From Paraniabella hibiscisoli (GTDB lineage Bacteria > Bacteroidota > Bacteroidia > Chitinophagales > Chitinophagaceae): 64,000 nucleotides of DNA. Shown here in pieces: positions 39,359 through 50,092 of the stretch. The notes beneath the pieces were generated by a model that saw only the letters and a program-made list of their open reading frames with translations, was not told where the DNA came from and ran no database searches. The stretch spans positions 1,116,001-1,180,000 of the forward strand of contig NZ_JAKWBK010000001.1 in the NCBI RefSeq assembly GCF_022512515.1. The letters run 5' to 3'. A program made the position numbers and the translations under genes. How positions within the stretch are numbered: position 1 is the stretch's first letter; every line of letters starts with the position of its first letter.

Positions 39359-41374
39359 ATGCATTATGTTTTAAAAGCCCTGGCAGGCTTATGTTTATTG
39401 CTGTTCGCTATGTTATGTCCCAACCCGGCTGGCGCACAAACACGCGATTCCATCAATACCCGTGAGCTGGAGGAGGTACAGGTAAGCGGCAGTAAAAAAG
39501 ATTCCTGGCGACATCCGTTTCACCCCTGCAAATACTATCGGGTGAGGCATTACAGCGCTTAAATAGTTTCTCGGTTGCAGATGCGGTCCGTTATTTTTCA
39601 GGCATACAGTTAAAGGATTATGGCGGCATTGGTGGTTTAAAAACCGTGAACGTTCGCGGCATGGGAACACAGCATGTGGGTGTTTTTATGATGGCCTGCA
39701 ACTGGGAAATGCACAAAACGGTATCGTGGACCTGGGAAAATTTTCTCTTGATAATATTGAAGAGGTTTCTTTATACAATAGTCAAAATCCGGATATATTT
39801 CAGTCTGCAAAAAACTTTGGCAACGCCTCATCCATTTATATTAAAAGCCGCCGGCCGGCTTTTAAAGACAGTCAGTTCCACTATATACGTGCTGCATTGA
39901 AAACCGGCTCCTTCGGGCTCATTAATCCTTCTGTATACTGGCAGCAGAAAATAGCGGATAATATAGCCACAACCATTAACGCAGAGCTCATCAATGCACA
40001 TGGCAGGTATAAAACACGATATAAAAAATGGGCCTATGATACGACCGTCGTAAGGCAAAATGCAGATGTTGCTTCGCAAAGAGTAGAGTTAGCTATACAG
40101 GATATTAATAAAGACACCGCTACTCACTGGAAAATACAAGGGTATTTTTATAACTCAGAGAGCGAGGCCTGCCCGGGGCCATTGTTGCAGAACGTTTCTA
40201 TAACTCTCAAAGGCTATGGGATAAGAACTTCTTTGCACAAGGTTCTTTCCAACATCGGTTTTCGCAGCGCTACAGGGTGTTACTCCAGTTTAAATATGCA
40301 AACGATTTTACACGCTACCTGGACACTACCATAAAAAATAGGAGGCGAGCCTCTTAACAATAACTACGAGCAACAGGAGTATTACACTTCACTGGTAAAT
40401 GAATTTGCTTTAAAAAAATGGTGGAAAGTTTCGCTGGCAACCGATTGGGTTTTTAACCAGATGCAATCCAACTTAGATGAGTTTGCCTATCCCAAACGTA
40501 ATACGAAGCTGGTGGCTGCGGCTACGGAAATGGACTGGGATCATGTTACCATCTCCGGCAATGTACTCGGCAGCTTTATCAACGAAAGGGTTGAACACGG
40601 TGAGGCTGCTACAGCAAAACGGGAAATAACGCCGCGCTAAACATCTCCTGGAAACCCTGGACGGAAATACCGCTTAGCTTTCGCTCATTTTATAAACGTA
40701 TTTTCCGAATGCCTACTTTTAACGATTTATATTACACGATTGTAGGCACCACGACCTTAAGGCCCGAGTATGCCAACCAGTACAATATAGGTGCACAGTA
40801 CAATAAGTATTTCTCACAATTAAAACTAGGTTTCAACATACAGGCCGATGCTTATATCAACAAGGTACAGGATAAAATAATAGCAATCCCTGCCAACAAT
40901 TTATTTCGCTGGAGCATGATCAACCTGGGGGCTGTTGCTATAAAAGGGTTAGATATTCAAACTTCTTACTTCTTCACCGTAAAGAAAAAACTGGCGCTAA
41001 ATGGTACGTTAAACTATTCATATCAGGAAGCCATTAATAAAACTACGGGACAGCGCTCTTACGGCAACCTTATCCCTTATGCGCCTCGACACAGCGGCTC
41101 TGCAACCCTGCAGGCATCTTACCAAAACTGGGGTATTAATTACAGCTTTATCTATACGGGAGAGCGATATATGCTCCCCGAAAACGATCCGCAAAATTAT
41201 TTGATGCCCTGGTATACGCACGACCTATCGTTTACTAAAAAGCTGGCGTTTCGAAAAACGGCTGTTGTTGTGGCCGCAGAGGTTAATAATCTTTTTAATC
41301 AATACTATGATGTGGTTATCAACTATCCGATGCCGGGAAGAAATTACCTGGTAAAACTTTCATTCAATTTATAA
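39359..41374 (+). CDS. TonB-dependent outer-membrane receptor (BtuB-like), several apparent indels
   Basis: About 672 residues. After a signal peptide (MHYVLKALAGLCLLLFAMLCPNPAGAQ), the plug has TSVSPLQILSGEALQRLNSFSVADAVRYFSGIQLKDYGGIGGLKTVNVRGMGTQHVGVFYDG. The barrel includes NSERGLPGAIV, a segment also found in BtuB-like receptors, and ends with NNLFNQYYDVVINYPMPGRNYLVKLSFNL, whose final aromatic residue is the usual barrel end. At least five indels are present (near 39507, 39688, 40160, 40345 and 40632). With the riboswitch upstream and BtuG-like proteins downstream, cobalamin is the most likely cargo. Confidence 0.85.
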
Positions 41375-41384
41375 TTCAACTTCT

Positions 41385-42485
41385 ATGAATCAAAAACAAA
41401 TTAACGCACTACTCTTCTTTACCTTATCGATCCTGCTAGGTTCCTGCAGGAAAGATCACGAGTACACGCCACCTCCTCAATCAACAGAAGCCGACTCTAC
41501 CAGTAGTGGTTTTTATTTTTAAATGAAGGAGGATGGGGCTATAACAACGCTACCCTCGATTACTTCGATGTGCATAATGGTATCTACACGAGGGATGTAT
41601 TTACCAAAGACAACCCGGATGCAGTGTTAGGCCTGGGAGATACCGGCAATGATATTGCATATACGGCAGCAAACTATATGTGGTAATGAACTGGTCAAAA
41701 AAATTGAAATACTAAATGCTGCCACAGGTAAACGAATCAAGACGCTTACCGATAATACGCATAAAGCTATAGAAAACGCGCGTTACATCACATTTGCCAA
41801 TGGCTTCGCTTACCTGAGCTCTTATACTACATCTGAAAAAGGGATGGTGCTTGAAATAGATACCGCTACACTAACCATCAAAAGAGCGGTGGAAGTAGGC
41901 CGGCAGCCGGATGAACTGGAGGTAGTGGGTAATAAATTGTATGTAGCCAACAGCGGGGGCTACAGCCAGTCGAACCTGGAAAACTATGTTTCGGTAGTGG
42001 ACCTTAATTCTTTTACCGTTGTAAATGCCATAACTGTTGCGCCTAACTTAAGACGATTGAAAAAAGACAGCAGGGGCACTTTGTATATCTGTCCATGGGG
42101 GACTACCAATAAACTATACGTAGTGGATACAAAGACAGATAAGCTGTCTGATTCCATAACGATAAAAGTGGAAGACTTTGTTATTAAAAATGACACCGCT
42201 TATGTATATGGTGCTGATTACGGAACAAAGAACCATTCCTATACCCGTATTGACCTTAAGACCAAAACAGTATTACCCGGATCCTTTATTACAGACGGAA
42301 CAAAAATAGAGATCCCTTATGGCATTGCTGTTGACCCTAACAATGGGAACATTTATATAGCCGATGCAAGAGACTATGTGGAAGCTGGGGACCTGTTCTG
42401 CTTTGATGCGCAGGGACGGTTAAAAAACACGATTAAAAAAACGGGTATTATACCAGGGCATATTGCCTTCTTTAACCGGAAATAA
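41385..42485 (+). CDS. Surface beta-propeller lipoprotein (BtuG/YncE-like), several apparent indels
   Basis: About 368 residues. Start 41385 gives a lipoprotein signal peptide with lipobox LLGSC followed by RKDHEY, an acidic stretch of the kind that directs Bacteroidota lipoproteins to the surface. Repeating beta-propeller blades follow: VGRQPDELEVVGNKLYVANSGGYS, VSVVDLNSFTVVNAITVAPN, LYVVDTKTDKLSDSI and GIAVDPNNGNIYIADARDYVEAGDLFCFDAQGRL. In Bacteroides, a propeller lipoprotein of this place and type, BtuG, binds B12 very tightly and covers BtuB. Indels are near 41515, 41660 and 41695. It follows the receptor by 10 bases. Confidence 0.8.
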
Positions 42486-42518
42486 TAACTACAATATTTA
42501 AACACAAAAAATACACGA

Positions 42519-43643
42519 ATGAAACATTTGAAACTATGGTCGGTCTCTCTCTTTTTCTTATTGCTCTTAAACAGCTGTTCTAAAGATGATGATATGCCGG
42601 CACCCGTTATAGAACTATCTGTAACGGAAAAAACCATCCAGACGAAAATAAAAGAAGCGGTAACTATTACTTCCCGTATTGCTGTTGGTACTGCGGTAAA
42701 AGAAGAGTGGCATGTAGGCACTCAACTAATCTCTACCAGCAATACATTCAATCATGTTTTTGAAGTGGCTGGCAACTATAAGATCTATTACCAGGCCAGT
42801 AATAATTATGGCACCTATAAAGACAGTTTTGATGTAAAAGTAGAAGCGCTGGTTAGAGAAGGTGGCGCCAACCAATATGTAACATCCTTGTTTGAGTTTG
42901 TTCCGGCTCCAGGACAGTTCATTAACAAAGCGCCAGGCAACCTGGTAAGCGCAGAAGGTCTTGTGGGAAAAACGGGCATGGTGAGCCTGGGAGCCTGGGG
43001 AGGTTACGTAGTTTATGGTTTTGATCACAGTGTTCCGAATAAAGAGGGTAATGATATAGATGTAATAGGTAATGCGCTTACCGAATGGAGTGAGCCGGGT
43101 ATTATCTACGTAATGGTAGATGACAATGGCAATGGCAAACCTGATGACACCTGGTACGAGCTGGTGGGTAGCGAATTTGGCAAAACAGATGGTACTTATA
43201 TGCGCAATTACGAAGTAACCTATTTCCGCCCCGAAACTTTAGATAAAGACATTGCGTGGACGGACAACAAGGGCAACACCGGCTTTGTAAAGCGAAATAC
43301 TTTCCACAAGCAGGCTTACTTCCCTGAATGGATCACAGGCAGCAGCTATACCTTAAAAGGCTCCTGGTTAAAAACAAAAGTAGATCCGTCAAGGCCCACT
43401 TATGTGGTATCGCTGCCTTACGACTGGGGTTACGCTGATAATAAAACAGAAGCTTCCGGTGGTGGAAAGGTAGACATCAGCAATGCAGTAGATACTAATG
43501 GCAATAAAGTAAACCTGAAGGCCATCGACTTTATTAAAATACAGACGGGTGTATTGGGTGATGGCGGCTGGCTAGGCGAAGCATCTACCGAAGTTATTGG
43601 CATTAAGGATATGCACTTTTCAGTAAACACTACCAATAAATAA
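42519..43643 (+). CDS. Surface lipoprotein with PKD-like domain (BtuH-like candidate)
   Basis: Intact, 374 codons. Lipobox LLNSC is followed by SKDDDMP, a strong surface export signal. The first domain (VIELSVTEKTIQTKIKEAVTITSRI ... HVFEVAGNYKIYYQASNNYG) is PKD/Ig-like; a larger beta-rich domain follows with LGAWGGYVVYGFDHSVPN, DVIGNALTEWSEPGIIYVMVDDNGNGKPDDTWYELVGSE and ASTEVIGIKDMHFSV. In Bacteroidota B12 loci a similar lipoprotein, BtuH, helps capture B12; I infer this from position and domain layout, not from a recognised B12 site. It lies 33 bases after the BtuG-like gene. Confidence 0.7.
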   Translation: MKHLKLWSVSLFFLLLLNSCSKDDDMPAPVIELSVTEKTIQTKIKEAVTITSRIAVGTAVKEEWHVGTQLISTSNTFNHVFEVAGNYKIYYQASNNYGTYKDSFDVKVEALVREGGANQYVTSLFEFVPAPGQFINKAPGNLVSAEGLVGKTGMVSLGAWGGYVVYGFDHSVPNKEGNDIDVIGNALTEWSEPGIIYVMVDDNGNGKPDDTWYELVGSEFGKTDGTYMRNYEVTYFRPETLDKDIAWTDNKGNTGFVKRNTFHKQAYFPEWITGSSYTLKGSWLKTKVDPSRPTYVVSLPYDWGYADNKTEASGGGKVDISNAVDTNGNKVNLKAIDFIKIQTGVLGDGGWLGEASTEVIGIKDMHFSVNTTNK

Positions 43644-43659
43644 AAAATCATTTCAACTA

Positions 43660-44771
43660 ATGACACTCTTAAAAAATAATCTGTTCCGCTTATCGGTTAT
43701 AGCTTTAATAGCTGTTCTTTCAACCGCTTGTTCCAAAAACGAAGACCTGCCAATCGGCGGTCCTGATCCGGTTGAAACAGCGTCCTATTCCAATGGCTTC
43801 TTTATTGTAACAGAAGGATCTTACGGACAAACTGCCGGAACCGTGCAATACTATGCTTACGGTGCGGACACCATCGCCACCAAAGTTTATGAAAAAGAAA
43901 ACCCGGGTAAAGTAACATCAAATGTAGCTAAGACCAGCACCTTGCAATTTGCATCGCTGTACAATAAAAAGCTATACCTGGTGAGTAAGATCAATGGCCC
44001 GGTGTTAAAGCTCGATGCAGCAACTTTAAAAGAAGAAGCGCGCTATAACCAGGAAACCAGCAACTGGAGAAGTTTGATTGGAGTAAAGGATAACAGCGGT
44101 CTCATCAGCGCAAACGATGGTGTTTATAGTGTTGATTTAAACAGCCTGAATATACAATACAAGCTTTCTTCTGTTTCGGCGGTTAACACCGCGATATGCT
44201 GAAAGAGGGTGACTATGTATATGTACTACAATCTAACGGCGCCAAAATTATCTCCACCGGTAACTATTCTTTTGTAAAAGGGTTCAGTAATATTACCCGC
44301 GGCTTTGCCAAAACGCCCAATGGTAAGGTTTGGGCATCAACAGGAAGCCGGCTGATCGCCATCGATAAAAACCTGGATACAACTGGTGTAGCGTTGCCTG
44401 TTGCCATTGGCTCTTTTGGTTTAGATGCACCTACTAGGCTTACTGCATCTACCAAAGAAAATGCCGTGTTTTATCATTCCGGTGCCAACATCTATAAATA
44501 TACGGATGGCAGTATTGCTTCTCTAAGCCAGCCTTTTATCACCATCGACATAGCCCCGTTTATGGTATATGGGGCCATTCGCTACGATAGCAATAAGGAC
44601 TATATTGTTGTAAATGGTATACAGGGATATGGCGGCGCCTCGGGAGTTAACTATTTGCTTATTTATAATGCCAGTACCGGGGCTTTGGTAAAAAATATTA
44701 AATACGGTAACGACGGGTCGGTGGTAGATTTTAATCATATTTACTTTCCCGGATTAGCGGTATTTCAATAA
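43660..44771 (+). CDS. Surface beta-propeller lipoprotein, DUF5074-like, one apparent frameshift
   Basis: About 371 residues. The lipobox LSTAC is followed by SKNEDLP, the surface export signal. A beta-propeller is indicated by blades such as GFFIVTEGSYGQTAGTVQYYAYGAD, LQFASLYNKKLYLVSKINGPVLKLDAATL and the C-terminal KNIKYGNDGSVVDFNHIYFPGLAVFQ. It follows the BtuH-like gene by 16 bases and closes the operon before a strong terminator at 44798. It may be a second cobalamin-binding or sensing component. The frame breaks near 44191 (one base short), where VNTGDMLKEGDYVYV is expected. Confidence 0.75.
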
Positions 44772-44797
44772 CTGGTTATTGAAAAATTCTTTTTGAA

Positions 44798-44824
44798 AAA
44801 TGTCGCATCATGCGGCATTTTTTT
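44798..44824 (+). terminator. Rho-independent terminator of the B12 operon
   Basis: A 10-base stem, AAATGTCGCA (44798-44807) and TGCGGCATTT (44811-44820) with one G:U pair and a 3-base loop, followed by four more T residues. Confidence 0.85.
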
Positions 44825-44850
44825 GCCTGTAATTGCGCTAACTTTAATAC

Positions 44851-45249
44851 ATGAATTTTGTAATCGCCGCTGTATTCGATAACTACATCAACGCACATGT
44901 AACGCTGGGTCGCTTGCAGGAAGAGCATATTAACTGCTGGTTGAAAGACGAAAATACAGTTACGATAGACCCAATACTCACCAATGCTATTGGCGGCATC
45001 AAACTTATGGTAGCTGAACCACAGATTGAACGGGCCCTGGCTTTACTGGCAACCGACCGGCAGGAGTACCAGCAGCAGCATCCCTGTCCGCAATGTGGCT
45101 CCGAAAATATAGACCTGGTGAGCACGCCACGCAAACCCAGCAATTGGCTGGGCACTATCACCAGCGCCGTATTGGGCGTGGGCTCGGCTACACCTATCGA
45201 TAAAGTATATCATTGTTTCGATTGCGGTAAAGAATATGAAATGGAATAG
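44851..45249 (+). CDS. DUF2007 domain protein with zinc-ribbon-like cysteines
   Basis: Intact, 132 codons. The first 70 residues form the DUF2007 (ferredoxin-like) domain, with VIAAVFDNYINAHVTLGRLQEEHINCWLKDE and IKLMVAEPQIERALALL. Then a cysteine pair CPQCGSENI and a second pair CFDCGKEYE frame a short loop, forming a probable zinc site. The family is found in Bacteroidota as a putative signalling protein; no partner is known. It stands alone after the B12 operon terminator. Confidence 0.78.
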   Translation: MNFVIAAVFDNYINAHVTLGRLQEEHINCWLKDENTVTIDPILTNAIGGIKLMVAEPQIERALALLATDRQEYQQQHPCPQCGSENIDLVSTPRKPSNWLGTITSAVLGVGSATPIDKVYHCFDCGKEYEME

Positions 45250-45354
45250 TTTATAAGCTATTGTTATCGCGATTTATTGTCATTTGGCAAGAGCCCGTTG
45301 CAAGCCTGATAACTAACTTCGTTTATCATTTATTAATAACCAAATTTGCTTAAA

Positions 45355-45887
45355 ATGAAAATCTTAAAACGCATCCTGTTCGTAATACTGGGATTAATTG
45401 CACTGCTGTTAATTGTTGCCATTTTTGTACCTAAGGATTACGCAATTACCAAAGAGGTAGTCATCAACAAACCGGTTGCAGAAGTTTTCAACTATGTAAA
45501 ATACCTGAAAAACCAGGACAATTATAGTATCTGGAATCAGATCGACCCGGGAATGAAAAAAGCTATACGGGTACGGATGGTACAGTAGGATTTATTTATG
45601 CCTGGGACAGTGACAACAAGAATGCCGGGAAAGGCGCCCAGGAAATTAAGGCCATTGACGAAAACAAAAAGGTAGATGTCGAGATCCGGTTTGAAAAGCC
45701 GATGGAAGGAACCAACCAGGCGTCGGTTATCACAACCCCGATTGATAGTACGAAAACAAAAGTGGAGTGGGGCTTCTACGGCAACAGCCCTTATCCGCTC
45801 AACCTGATGAACTTATGCATGAACGCAATGGTAGGTGGTGACTTACAAACAAACCTCGAAAATCTTAAAAAAGTATTGGAAAAATAA
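45355..45887 (+). CDS. SRPBCC-family membrane-anchored protein, one apparent frameshift
   Basis: About 178 residues from ATG 45355. A single N-terminal hydrophobic helix (ILFVILGLIALLLIVAIFV) precedes the SRPBCC domain (VFNYVKYLKNQDNYSIWNQ ... GTDGTVGFIYAWDSDN ... PMEGTNQASVITTPIDSTKTKVEWGFYG). The family binds lipophilic ligands; in this polyketide-cyclase-like subgroup the role is unknown. The frame breaks in an A run at 45556-45561 (one base short), after which KKSYTGTDGTVGF is restored. A terminator follows directly. Confidence 0.75.
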
Positions 45888-45908
45888 GCTGCTATCAACG
45901 CTATTGTT

Positions 45909-45945
45909 AAACCCGGTCCATCGCTGAAGGACCGGGTTTATTTTT
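45909..45945 (+). terminator. Rho-independent terminator
   Basis: An 11-base perfect stem, AAACCCGGTCC (45909-45919) and GGACCGGGTTT (45929-45939), with a 9-base loop and a T tract, begins 22 bases after the SRPBCC stop. Confidence 0.85.
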
Positions 45946-45995
45946 GATGTAACTTTAAAATAAGTTACAGACAATTTGCTATAAAACGATCGCCG

Positions 45996-46818
45996 ATGGA
46001 AAAAGTCATTGCCTATTTTTCAACATTAGAACAGCGTCCATTAGAACGTATGGCCCTCCTGGTAGGTGGCCTGCTTTTTTCTGGATCATCGAAGGTGCTA
46101 TCCCCCTGGTTCAGCTACAATACCGGAAAAGCAAGTTCAGACATGCACTTGTGAATTTGGTTTCACCGTAATGCACCTGATCATACACACCGGGCTGGCT
46201 GTTTTTATTGTGCTGTTAAGCGACTGGTGCCGCAATGCCGGATTCGGGATGGTGTATTGGTTTAACGCCGGTGTATGGGGCGCTATTCTGATTGGTGTGT
46301 TAGCGCTGGATCTCAGCAGTTGGCTGGTGCACTGGGTCATGCATAAAAATCCATATTTATGGCGGTATCATCTTATTCATCATAGCGATAACAAGGTAGA
46401 TGTAACTACCGGCCTGCGGCATCATCCCGGAGACAGCCTGTTAAGAGGCATTTTCTTTTTGTTGCTGATCTTTATCAGTGGCGCACCTATGTACAGTGTA
46501 ATGATCTACCAAACACTGGTGGTGATCACCACAGCTTTTACGCATGCCAATATTAGTTTGCCGCCCGTATTGGATAAAACGCTTAGCTACCTCTTCGTTT
46601 CTCCCAACATGCATAAAGTGCACCATCACTGGATGCAGCCTTATACTGACAGCAATTACGGTGCAGTGTTTTCTATCTGGGACCGATTGTTTCATACATT
46701 TTCCACACTGCATCCCTCTAAAATAAAATATGGCCTCGACAGGTATTATCCCAATGAAAAAGATGAAGATTTCCTGGATCTGTTGAAGGACCCGTTTCTA
46801 CATAAAAAGAAATTGTGA
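45996..46818 (+). CDS. Sterol desaturase/fatty acid hydroxylase family protein, two apparent frameshifts
   Basis: About 274 residues. Histidine boxes of the diiron membrane hydroxylase family are present: HWVMHKNPYLWRYHLIHHSD, RHHPGD and HKVHHHWM. The helical pairs around them fit an integral membrane protein of the inner membrane. Substrates of bacterial members include fatty acids, sterols and carotenoids, and none is indicated here. The frame breaks in a T run at 46075-46080 and at 46161-46163 in a T triplet. Start 45996 (MEKVIAYFSTLEQRPLERM) was chosen because it lies in the frame that precedes the first break. Confidence 0.85.
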
Positions 46819-46912
46819 ATTGTCAGTGGTGAATAATGAATCGATTAGCCATGGCCGCAATGGACTATTAACTATTACCCATTATCTATTCACCATTCAC
46901 TATTTTTGATGC

Positions 46913-47644
46913 ATGAGTAAAGTAATTGCCATGATACCGGCTCGCTATGCGGCTACCCGTTTCCCAGCCAAATTAATGAAGATACTGGGAGACAGACCGG
47001 TTATTGTACATACTTACGATGCTGCGTTACAAAGCGGCTTATTTACCGATGTATATGTAATAACCGACAGCGATGTGATTTACGAAGAGATCGTCGGTAG
47101 GGGTGGCAAATGTATTATGAGCCTTACTGAACACGAAAGCGGTACCGATCGTATTGCGGAGGCTGCACGCCACCTGGATGTGGATGTGATTGTAAATGTA
47201 CAGGGCGATGAGCCTTTTATTCAAAAAGAGCCATTGGAAAAGCTGGTCCGCTTGTTTGATAATGACCAGGTACAAGTGGCTTCTTTAATGCGAAAAATGG
47301 AAAATGCCGCTGATGCAGCTAATCCGAATATGGTAAAAGTAGTTACCAATAAAAATAATAAAGCCTTATATTTTAGTCGCAGCATTATTCCTTTTCAGCG
47401 TGATGCTGACATGACCGTTGACTATTTTCTTCATATTGGCGTGTATGCGTTCAGGAAAAACGCCCTACTCAACTTTACCGGTTTACCCCAGGCTCCGTTA
47501 GAGCAGATCGAAAAGCTGGAACAATTACGTTTTCTGTACAATGATATCGATATTTATATGGCAGAAACCAGTTATAAAAATATTGCTATTGATACACCAG
47601 AAGACCTCGAAAAAGCAAAAGAGCAAATAAATAGCAATTCATAG
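46913..47644 (+). CDS. kdsB: 3-deoxy-manno-octulosonate cytidylyltransferase
   Basis: Intact, 243 codons. Motifs are complete: IPARYAATRFPAKLM for nucleotide binding, the ITDSD, MSLTEHESGTDRIAEA and VNVQGDEPFI blocks, and LEQLRFLYNDIDIYM at the end. It activates KDO with CTP for lipopolysaccharide inner core synthesis in the cytoplasm. No other lipopolysaccharide genes are beside it. Upstream (46820-46905) are low-complexity repeats rich in ATTCAC and ATTA, of no clear role. Confidence 0.95.
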   Translation: MSKVIAMIPARYAATRFPAKLMKILGDRPVIVHTYDAALQSGLFTDVYVITDSDVIYEEIVGRGGKCIMSLTEHESGTDRIAEAARHLDVDVIVNVQGDEPFIQKEPLEKLVRLFDNDQVQVASLMRKMENAADAANPNMVKVVTNKNNKALYFSRSIIPFQRDADMTVDYFLHIGVYAFRKNALLNFTGLPQAPLEQIEKLEQLRFLYNDIDIYMAETSYKNIAIDTPEDLEKAKEQINSNS

Positions 47645-47716
47645 TTTGGGTACTGAGAATCCGCCAGAGGTGATAAAGTAAGTATTCGGAGCAAAGACGC
47701 CCCGGACAGCACTTGT

Positions 47717-48285
47717 TTATGCCCGAACAGGGTTATCATCATCCATATTAAAATCTTTTATTTGCTGATGAAGCTTCCTGATCCAGCGGGACCAGAGTTT
47801 AGAAGAGAGTAGGATCAGCTGGAAAAAAATGACTACGCTAAAAACAAGCAACAGCGCCTTTTCTTTTGTAAAAAGTATAGAGGATATAAAGAATACAACT
47901 ATAGAGCTGCTGTATAGCAAAGTAACTATTAGCGAAAAAAGGAAAGCCGCTTTACCCGCGCTAAGTAATCCCAAACAGACTGCTTCAGATTGGATTTTCC
48001 CACTGGCTTCGTGAGGGAGAGATAACCCATAATATCATTGAGCACATATAATACTAAACCGGTAACCAGGGCCAGGTTAGCGTATAATGGTTTTTTATCT
48101 CCATCGAACCAATCGTAGTAAACAAATAAAAAAGCCAGCAACGCCACTGTTTGAATCAATAGCTTTGTTTTTATGCGTTTTATAACCGGGTGATTCATCA
48201 TTTTTGTCATCTTGCCTAACTCTTCTTCAGTTCTTAAGTAGCCGCCTGCATTTTTCCAGCCAGATTTTAATTCATTCAGTTCCAT
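47717..48285 (-). CDS. Putative membrane anti-sigma-like protein, one apparent frameshift
   Basis: About 189 residues. The start MELNELKSGWKNAGGYL resembles the N-terminus of proteins that pair with ECF sigma factors. Two pairs of hydrophobic segments follow (LLIQTVALLAFLFVYYDW; LALVTGLVLYVLNDIMGYL; SLIVTLLYSSSIVVFFISSILF; LLLVFSVVIFFQLILLSS). The frame breaks in an A run at 47935-47940 on the plus strand. It lies 5 bases after the sigma gene, so it is probably the cognate regulator. Direct binding cannot be deduced. Confidence 0.65.
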
Positions 48286-48290
48286 AGTTT

Positions 48291-48760
48291 CTATTTTATT
48301 ATTGCTTTCAATTTATTTTTGATCCGATGAAGTCTTACCCCGATATTGTTTTCGCTGATTCCGGTTATTGCCGCAATCTCTTCATAGCTAAAGTCTTCCA
48401 GGTAAAGCGCGATTATGGCCTTCTCCGGATCATTTAAGCTTCTTAGAGCTTCAAACAATCGCTCTTCATTTTCAGAAATAGTTTCTTCCTGTAACGGATG
48501 AAGATCAATAGGCAATTCCGGATAATGGGCAACCTGTACCCCGGGTTTGCGATATATGGCAATGGCCGTGTTTAAAGCAATACGGTACATCCATGAACTC
48601 GCTTTTGATGCACCCCTGAAACCGGGGTACGATTTCCATAACTGGTACACAATTTCCTGAACAGGTCTTCCCGGTCCTCCTTACTGTTGCGGTACAGCGC
48701 ACTTACTTTGTAAATGATCCCCTGATGGTCATGAATGAGTTGCAGAAACTGTTTTTCCAT
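48291..48760 (-). CDS. ECF RNA polymerase sigma factor, one apparent frameshift
   Basis: About 157 residues. Region 2 is seen in HDHQGIIYKVSALYRNSKEDREDLFQEIVYQLWKSYPGFRG and region 4 in RSLNDPEKAIIALYLEDFSYEEIAAITGISENNIGVRLHRIKNKL, a normal helix-turn-helix. The frame breaks near 48658-48663 (one base short on the plus strand C/G context), restoring LFQEIVYQLWKSYPG. It probably reads the operon with the membrane anti-sigma protein downstream. Confidence 0.88.
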
Positions 48761-48863
48761 ACACCTTCAGTTTTAATTCCTGCCTGATTTAAGCTGCATA
48801 ATACATAAGTAGCGTAATTAGTATAAAATCTTACAACATCTAAAAAATAATTATCTTTCTTGC

Positions 48864-49975
48864 ATGAAGATGCGTCCTGAAAAATATTTGCGTTACCTGT
48901 TTTTACCCAACCTGCTGGAACTCTTTGGTACCGAGCGCACCAAGGAAATTCTTACCGTAAACCCTACCATTATCCCCACGCGGGAAGAAGCCGCTACGGT
49001 AATTATTAACGCCTATGTTTATAGTAAGGCTGCGATAAAAGAATACAAAAATATTTCGATAGAAGAGGCTTTATCGCTAAAATGCAATGACCAAATAATC
49101 TGGATCAATATAGACGGTCTTAGAAAAGACGACGTAGATCAATTAGGCGATCAATATGGTATTCACCCTTTATTGCGGGAAGATATTCTGAGCATTAACC
49201 AGCGGCCTAAGGTGGATGAAATTGATGAGATCCTTTTCTCCCTGATGAATATTCTTTACTATAATGAAGAAAAAATTCGATCGGGCAGGAACAGATCAGC
49301 CTGGTATTGGGTAAGAACTTTGTCATTACTTTCCAGGACGATCCTTCAAGAGACTTGTTTAACGCATTGAGAGAAAGATTAAAACTGTCTACCAGTAAAA
49401 CCCGCGGCAAGGAAGCCGATTATTTGTATTATACGCTGATAGATACCATAGTGGACCATTATTTTATTGTAATGGATAAACTGCGCGACCGTATTGAAGA
49501 CGTAGAGGAGGAGATCGTTCGCGGTACCAATAAAAGATCCCTTGCTTTAATTAATGTGCTGCGTAAAGAGCTCATCGTTTTAAAGCGTAGCATTTACCCG
49601 GTGCGTGATGTTGTAAGCGGCCTGCTTAAAAGCGACAGCGAATTGCTTACCCAGTTCAATGAACGGTTTTATAAAGATGTATATGACCACGTAGTGCAGG
49701 CGATTGACCTGGTGGAGAACTACCGCGATATGATCATGGGTATGCAGGACCTGTACATCAGCAATGTAAACCTGAAGATGAACGAGGTAATGAAGGTGAT
49801 GGCCATAGTAACCTGCGTGTTGGCCCCGGCTACCGTTATAGGAGGTATTTTTGGTATGAACTTCCAGGTGATTCCTTTAAGCGGCCAGCACTGGGGTTTC
49901 TGGATTGCAGTTGGCGCCATGTTTATTATTCCCGCGTGGATGTTAATGATGTTCAAGAGGAGGGGCTGGTTTTAA
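48864..49975 (+). CDS. corA: CorA-family magnesium/cobalt transporter, one apparent frameshift
   Basis: About 371 residues. The signature GMN is in GGIFGMNFQVIP, between the two C-terminal transmembrane helices (VMAIVTCVLAPATVIGGIFG and WGFWIAVGAMFIIPAWMLMMF). The long N-terminal part is cytoplasmic, with ISIEEALSLKCNDQIIWINIDGLRKDD and the willow helix region. The pore forms a pentamer and admits Mg2+ or Co2+. The frame breaks in an A run at 49271-49275 (one base short). It is divergent from the sigma gene, sharing a 100-base intergenic region. Confidence 0.9.
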
Positions 49976-50092
49976 TTACAGCCCTATTCTGCACATCAGA
50001 TAAAATGTAAGAATATTCTGGTAAAAAGCAGCCAGCCTTTGATCTCATTCTTTGTTATTTTAGACACTGTTCCAAAATAACAAATGATCATC

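Noticed and set aside
46820..46905. Low-complexity ATTCAC/ATTA-rich stretch as a mobile element end
   Set aside because: Similar short repeats also occur at 33609-33660; no gene or clear inverted-repeat boundary is associated, so they look like ordinary intergenic simple sequence.
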